Shown here: one piece after another, positions 4,940-8,429 of the stretch
Numbering within the stretch: position 1 is the first letter of the stretch
Layout: each line of letters opens with the position of its first letter
DNA from: an uncultured bacterium
Lineage (GTDB): Bacteria; Patescibacteriota; Patescibacteriia; CAIQCM01
Assembly: GCA_903870305.1 (NCBI GenBank)
Contig: CAIQCM010000125.1
Location: forward strand, 1 to 8,429
Reading direction: 5' to 3'
DNA: 8,429 bases
Made by a program: the position numbers and the translations under genes
The notes under the pieces: generated by a model
The model's input: only the letters and a program-made list of their open reading frames with translations
Database searches by the model: none
What the model was told of the DNA's origin: nothing

Positions 4940-6640
4940 ATGTCAGCAAATCGCCGTCCGCATTTAAAACGCGTGAGCGAAGTGGTTAGCGTCTTTTATG
5001 ACCTTGGATTTGGCGTCTGGATCGGCCGCTTGCGACTGCAGTTAGCCGTCCCTTTTCATCGCCGCTTGGCGCGCCTTGGAAAAAAGAATGACGCGCTTCC
5101 TATTGTGACCGAGAACGGCGGCGCCGATCAAAATGATTTTCCCGTTAAATTGCGGCTGGCCCTTGAGCGTCTCGGCGGCACGTACGTTAAATTCGGACAA
5201 ATGTTGAGTTTGCGCGCCGACCTAATTACGCAACCCGTTGCCGACGAGCTTCGCAAGCTGCAAGACAGCGTTCCCCCGTTCCCTTTTGACGAAGTCCGAC
5301 TCGCGGTGGAAAAAGAACTCGGCAAGCCGCTTGGCAAACTTTTTACAAAATTCGACAAAAAACCGGTGGGCGCGGCCTCGCTCGCGCAAGTCCATCGCGC
5401 CATTACCAAAGGCGGCGCCGTGGTCGCGGTCAAGGTGCTGCGACCGGGGATCGAGGAGCTTATTAAGGAGGACCTCCTTATCATGCACTGGGTCGCCAAG
5501 CTGCTTGAAGAACACGTGCCGTCGACCCGAGCGTACCGGCCGAGCGAGGTTATTAAAGAATTCGAAAAATGGACGATGCTGGAAATTAATTTGCTGAACG
5601 AAGCGGTGAACATCGCGCATTTTCGCGCCTTGTACGCCGACGATAAGCAAATCTTCATTCCCGACGTGCACTGGGAACTCTCCGCCCGCCGCGTGCTCGT
5701 GACCGATTTTACCGACGGCATCCGCCTTGACGACTTCGCTTCCTACAAGCGCCTGCATTGCTCGCGCAAAACGATCGCGGCGATCGGGACAAAACTTTTT
5801 TACAAACAATTCTTCGAATTTGGTTTTTTTCACGGCGACCCCCACCCCGGCAATTTTTTTGTCATGCCGGATAATGTTCTCTGCCTGCACGACTTTGGCA
5901 TCGTTGGCCGCATTGACGACATCACGAGGCGCGAAATGATCGCCTCGCTGGTCGACTTCCTCGAGCACGACGCGTCCATGGCCATCGACCATATGATCCA
6001 TATGGCGAATGTTCCCGCGAACGCGGACGTTGACGGTTTCCGTAACGATGCGACCGCCATCCTCGAGGGCTGGTTTTATGCGCCCAAGGGCGGCGAGCGC
6101 CTTTCCATGGCGCTTTACCGCGTTGTCGCGGACGGCGTTAACCATGGCATATTGTTTCCCTCGAACGTCATTCTCTTTGCCAAAGCGATCGTCACCATGG
6201 AAGGCATGGCGCTCCTCCTGGACCCGGATTTTGATATCGCCGTCGAGCTGCGGCCGTATCTGCGGCGCCTCCTGACGATCGACCTTAAACCCGGACGGAT
6301 TGCAAAACGCGGCCGCGAATTTGCGCTTGACGCCGCGAACATGCTCGACAGTTTGCCCGAGTCGATCCGCAAATTTATGAAGCTGGCCGAGTCCCAAGAG
6401 GTCGGGATCAAGATCGACACGAGCGATTTTGACTCGATCAAAAAAGAGATCGACCGCCAATCGGATATTCGCTTTCTTATTCTCTTCATGGTCGCCGACC
6501 TGCTCGCGACCGTCGTTCTGCTTAACCTTGAAGGCATCGGCAGCTTCCTGGGCGTGCCTCTGGGCGTTGCCGGCGGCGTTATCGGCATCGGGCTCGGCAT
6601 CATCATTCTCTTGAAGATCAAAAAACAGCCGGCAAGATAA
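4940..6640 (+). CDS. AarF/ABC1/UbiB family atypical kinase
   Basis: From the ATG at 4940 this is a 566-aa protein. RLGGTYVKFGQMLSLRADLI holds the family-defining KxGQ motif (Lys84-Gln87). VGAASLAQVHRA (143-154) is the Ala-rich nucleotide-binding loop that replaces the Gly-rich loop of ordinary kinases, and Lys165 in VAVKVLRPG is the ATP-contacting lysine. HGDPHPGN (298-305) is the catalytic loop and DFG (318-320) the metal-binding motif. Two hydrophobic segments near the C-terminus (within about 507-561) anchor it to the membrane. UbiB/ADCK proteins are ATPases linked to ubiquinone and other isoprenoid lipid handling. No quinone genes are nearby, so the role here is open. The length is normal for the family. 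The promoter at 4922-4927 would start the RNA at the GTG at 4934 or six bases before the ATG; GTG is a possible leaderless start, adding two residues. It converges on the permease gene with four bases between. Confidence 0.92.
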   Translation: MSANRRPHLKRVSEVVSVFYDLGFGVWIGRLRLQLAVPFHRRLARLGKKNDALPIVTENGGADQNDFPVKLRLALERLGGTYVKFGQMLSLRADLITQPVADELRKLQDSVPPFPFDEVRLAVEKELGKPLGKLFTKFDKKPVGAASLAQVHRAITKGGAVVAVKVLRPGIEELIKEDLLIMHWVAKLLEEHVPSTRAYRPSEVIKEFEKWTMLEINLLNEAVNIAHFRALYADDKQIFIPDVHWELSARRVLVTDFTDGIRLDDFASYKRLHCSRKTIAAIGTKLFYKQFFEFGFFHGDPHPGNFFVMPDNVLCLHDFGIVGRIDDITRREMIASLVDFLEHDASMAIDHMIHMANVPANADVDGFRNDATAILEGWFYAPKGGERLSMALYRVVADGVNHGILFPSNVILFAKAIVTMEGMALLLDPDFDIAVELRPYLRRLLTIDLKPGRIAKRGREFALDAANMLDSLPESIRKFMKLAESQEVGIKIDTSDFDSIKKEIDRQSDIRFLILFMVADLLATVVLLNLEGIGSFLGVPLGVAGGVIGIGLGIIILLKIKKQPAR

Positions 6641-6644
6641 AAGA

Positions 6645-7442
6645 TCAATCGCGATTTGCAAGCAAGCTGAGACAAAAGACGATGAGCGCGACGACGACGA
6701 TCGTCCCGCCGGTGGCCAAATTAAAATAATACGACGCGTAAAGTCCGCTAATAACGCTAAAGAGCGAAAACCCTATCCCCAGGGCCATTGTTTTTTTAAA
6801 GCTTAATTTGAATTGGATCGCGCTCACAGTCGGAATGATCATGAGCGCACCGATCAAGAGCGCGCCGACGATGCGGATGGAAAGCGAGACGGAAACGGCC
6901 GTGAGCACGATAAGCAAAGTGTTCAACAGCTTAACATTCAGGCCGTTCGCGGCGGCAAGTTCTTCGTTAAAGGCGATGCAAAAAAACTGTTTGTAAAAAA
7001 CGGCGAGGCAGGCGAGGATGAAGACCCCCGCGGCGGCGATGATGTAAATGTCGGGAACGGAAACAGTGGTAATGCTGCCAAAGAGGTAGCTCACCAAATT
7101 TACGCTAAACCCGTGCCCCATGCTGACGAGCACAACGGCGACGGCGAGGCCGCCCGAAAGGAACAGCGCCAAAATGCTTTCGCCGAAGATCTTTTTGGTT
7201 TCGCGCAAACGCTCGATGGCGACGGAAACAACGACCGCGGTCGCGAGCGAGGTGATGACGGGGTCCATCCCGGTTAAAAGCGCGATCGCCACGCCGACGA
7301 GCGAAACATGGGCCAAGGTGTCGGCCATGAGCGAGTAGCGCCGCACGACCAGAAACAGGCCGATCGCCGGGGCGATCACGGCGGTGATGATGCCGGCCGC
7401 GAAGGCGCGCACGATGAAATCGTAATGGAAAATGCTGAACAT
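6645..7442 (-). CDS. ABC-3 family metal transporter permease (ZnuB-like)
   Basis: This 265-aa protein is almost entirely hydrophobic, with about seven to eight membrane helices. SLMADTLAHVSLVGVAIALLTG (37-58) matches the ABC-3 signature (sLxxDtlaH-slpGva) of ZnuB/MntB-type permeases. IRIVGALLIGALMIIPTVSA is the second conserved segment. The permease forms the membrane channel for zinc, manganese or iron delivered by a lipoprotein or periplasmic binding protein and is powered by the adjacent ATPase. The start was placed at the ATG at 7442, one base after the ATPase stop codon (TAGCATG), which indicates translational coupling. The frame is open further upstream to 7538, but that part overlaps the ATPase gene and has no hydrophobic character. 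The gene ends in TGA. Confidence 0.92.
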   Translation of the reverse strand: MFSIFHYDFIVRAFAAGIITAVIAPAIGLFLVVRRYSLMADTLAHVSLVGVAIALLTGMDPVITSLATAVVVSVAIERLRETKKIFGESILALFLSGGLAVAVVLVSMGHGFSVNLVSYLFGSITTVSVPDIYIIAAAGVFILACLAVFYKQFFCIAFNEELAAANGLNVKLLNTLLIVLTAVSVSLSIRIVGALLIGALMIIPTVSAIQFKLSFKKTMALGIGFSLFSVISGLYASYYFNLATGGTIVVVALIVFCLSLLANRD

Positions 7443-7443
7443 G

Positions 7444-8193
7444 CTAGTGGTGGTGATGAGGATGGAAAGTAAAATCGATCTTATTGCCGTAGAGCTCGTC
7501 CAAGTAACGCTTGTTGATGAGGTCTTTGGCCTCGCCATAACTCACGACCCGCTTGTTTAAGAGAAGCATCTGGTGCACTTCGTTAGCGATGATGTCAATG
7601 TCGTGAGAAACAAAAACGATGGTGAGGTGGTGCTTATGATTAAGTTCGCCCAAGAAATGATAAAACTGTTCTTGCGCGTTAATATCCACCCCGGTGGTCG
7701 GCTCGTCCAAGATAAGGAGTTTTGGGTCGCCGGCCAGCGCGCGCGCGATCATCACCCGCTGTCGCTGGCCGCCCGAAAGATCGCCGATGAGTTTTTTCCT
7801 GAGATCATTCACCCCGGCGATCTCGATCGCCCGCTCGATCGCCGCTTTGTCAATTTTTGAAAAGACATGAAAGAGGCCGTTACCGGCGGTGCGGCCGCTT
7901 CCGACGATCTCATCGACCGTCCCCGGAAAATTGGCGTCCAGCTGGCTTAACCGCTGCGGCACATAACCGATCTTGGCGCGTTCTTTCTTAAGCTCCGCGA
8001 TCCGTTCTCCAAACACCTTTATCTCGCCGGAGGACGGCTTGATAAGCCCCAACATCAGGTTGAGCAAGGTTGTTTTGCCGCCGCCGTTCGGACCGATCAC
8101 GCCGAGATAGTCGCCGGCGTTCACGTCAAAACTGACGTTCTCCAGCACGGGGACATCGCCATAACAAAAATCAACGTTCTTAAATTCGATCAT
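7444..8193 (-). CDS. ABC transporter ATPase for metal import (ZnuC-like), His-tailed
   Basis: From the ATG at 8193 this is a 249-aa protein. Walker A is GPNGGGKTT (34-42), the Q-loop is in GYVPQ (Gln80), the signature is LSGGQ (139-143), Walker B is LLILDEP (159-165) and the H-loop is SHD (His197). It hydrolyses ATP for the ABC-3 permease encoded directly downstream. The C-terminus is FHPHHHH, a His cluster that could bind the transported or a regulatory metal (inference). Three starts are possible (8232, 8223, 8193). I chose 8193 because MIEFKNVDFCYG is the usual N-terminus of the family and AAGG lies just upstream. The longer version would add a charged 13-residue leader, and its ATG at 8232 follows an in-frame TAA. 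The metal, Zn or Mn, cannot be told from sequence. Confidence 0.92.
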   Translation of the reverse strand: MIEFKNVDFCYGDVPVLENVSFDVNAGDYLGVIGPNGGGKTTLLNLMLGLIKPSSGEIKVFGERIAELKKERAKIGYVPQRLSQLDANFPGTVDEIVGSGRTAGNGLFHVFSKIDKAAIERAIEIAGVNDLRKKLIGDLSGGQRQRVMIARALAGDPKLLILDEPTTGVDINAQEQFYHFLGELNHKHHLTIVFVSHDIDIIANEVHQMLLLNKRVVSYGEAKDLINKRYLDELYGNKIDFTFHPHHHH

Positions 8194-8235
8194 TTTTTCC
8201 GCCTTGTCCCGGCTTTTGACCATAGTGAACATTAT

Positions 8236-8427
8236 TTATTTGCAATCAAGGGCGAGTCGCAGTTTGGCAAGATGGTTCGCTGCGAGTGTGGCGGGCAGTT
8301 GATGATTAGCTGAAAATGTGAAAAAATGAGACGTTTCTCTTGCCGGGAAACTGACCTTGACGTGAACGGAACTATAAACGGTTCGGCGGTGGCGTGGCAG
8401 ACCAACCTTGTTCCCTATGCGATATTT
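8236..8427 (-). other. Open frame before the ATPase gene, possible 3' end of an upstream gene
   Basis: One minus-strand frame is open from the right window edge to a TAA at 8236-8238, three bases before the ATG at 8232. Its last residues (ATLAANHLAKLRLALDCK) have the look of the C-terminal helix of ZnuA-like binding proteins, often N-L-x-x-L-x-x-A-L-x-C. The preceding residues do not resemble that family, and an open run of 63 codons can arise by chance. Otherwise these 197 bases show no clear promoter, Zur-like palindrome or RNA gene. Confidence 0.2.
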
Positions 8428-8429
8428 AA

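Noticed and set aside
5222..6661. 479-codon minus-strand ORF opposite the AarF gene
   Set aside because: It is a composition shadow. The plus strand carries all AarF/UbiB motifs in order, and the minus product is Arg/Asp/Val-rich with no recognisable domain.
8233..8303. Plus-strand peptide with a C-x-C-G-G zinc-ribbon-like half
   Set aside because: Only one Cys pair is present, the frame has no upstream start with a ribosome site and it stops after about 25 codons.
8236..8303. Alternative genetic code with UGA read as an amino acid
   Set aside because: The glycosyltransferase and the permease end in TGA at positions matching normal family C-termini, so TGA is a stop here.
1..8429. CRISPR arrays, insertion sequences, tRNA or rRNA genes
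   Set aside because: I found no spaced repeat series, transposase motifs, terminal inverted repeats, tRNA cloverleaf with a T-loop signature, or conserved rRNA segments on either strand.

Overview
The window looks like a fragment of a compact bacterial chromosome of intermediate GC. Short intergenic gaps, an incomplete metal importer, a dolichol-phosphate-mannose-synthase-like glycosyltransferase, an AarF-type kinase and a Panacea antitoxin would fit a Patescibacteria (CPR) genome, but no phylogenetic marker is present, so that assignment is a tentative inference. TGA, TAA and TAG all end genes here, so the standard code applies.

Left part (1-2354): a 5'-complete but truncated nucleotidyltransferase gene (minus strand) runs off the left edge. 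A 342-base gap follows with no protein gene. On the plus strand this gap carries a good sigma70-type promoter, about 200 nt of strongly structured RNA (two successive three-way-junction domains with similar layout) and an intrinsic terminator, so I annotate it as a candidate noncoding RNA. A two-gene minus-strand operon then encodes a Panacea/SocA-type antitoxin and a probable cognate toxin. A divergent plus-strand gene of unknown function (129 aa) ends in an intrinsic terminator.

Middle part (2375-4913): a winged-helix Fic protein whose Fic motif has Gln in place of the catalytic His, with a perfect palindrome between its -35 and -10 boxes and an extra half-site beside the start codon. Next come a membrane-anchored family 2 glycosyltransferase, a small intergenic stretch with a possible Cys-rich mini-gene, and a GIY-YIG (YhbQ-like) nuclease, all on the minus strand.

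Right part (4914-8429): a symmetrical divergent promoter serves the GIY-YIG gene and a plus-strand AarF/UbiB-type atypical kinase. This kinase gene converges on a minus-strand ABC-3 metal importer operon (ATPase with a C-terminal His tail, then permease). No intact substrate-binding protein gene is visible. The last 197 bases upstream of the ATPase hold only an open reading frame fragment of uncertain nature.

A recurring theme is promoters whose predicted start sites fall within a few bases of the start codon (Panacea antitoxin, GIY-YIG, AarF), suggesting leaderless or nearly leaderless mRNAs. The unknown plus-strand gene at 1907 has a strong Shine-Dalgarno sequence and the ABC ATPase has only a weak one.
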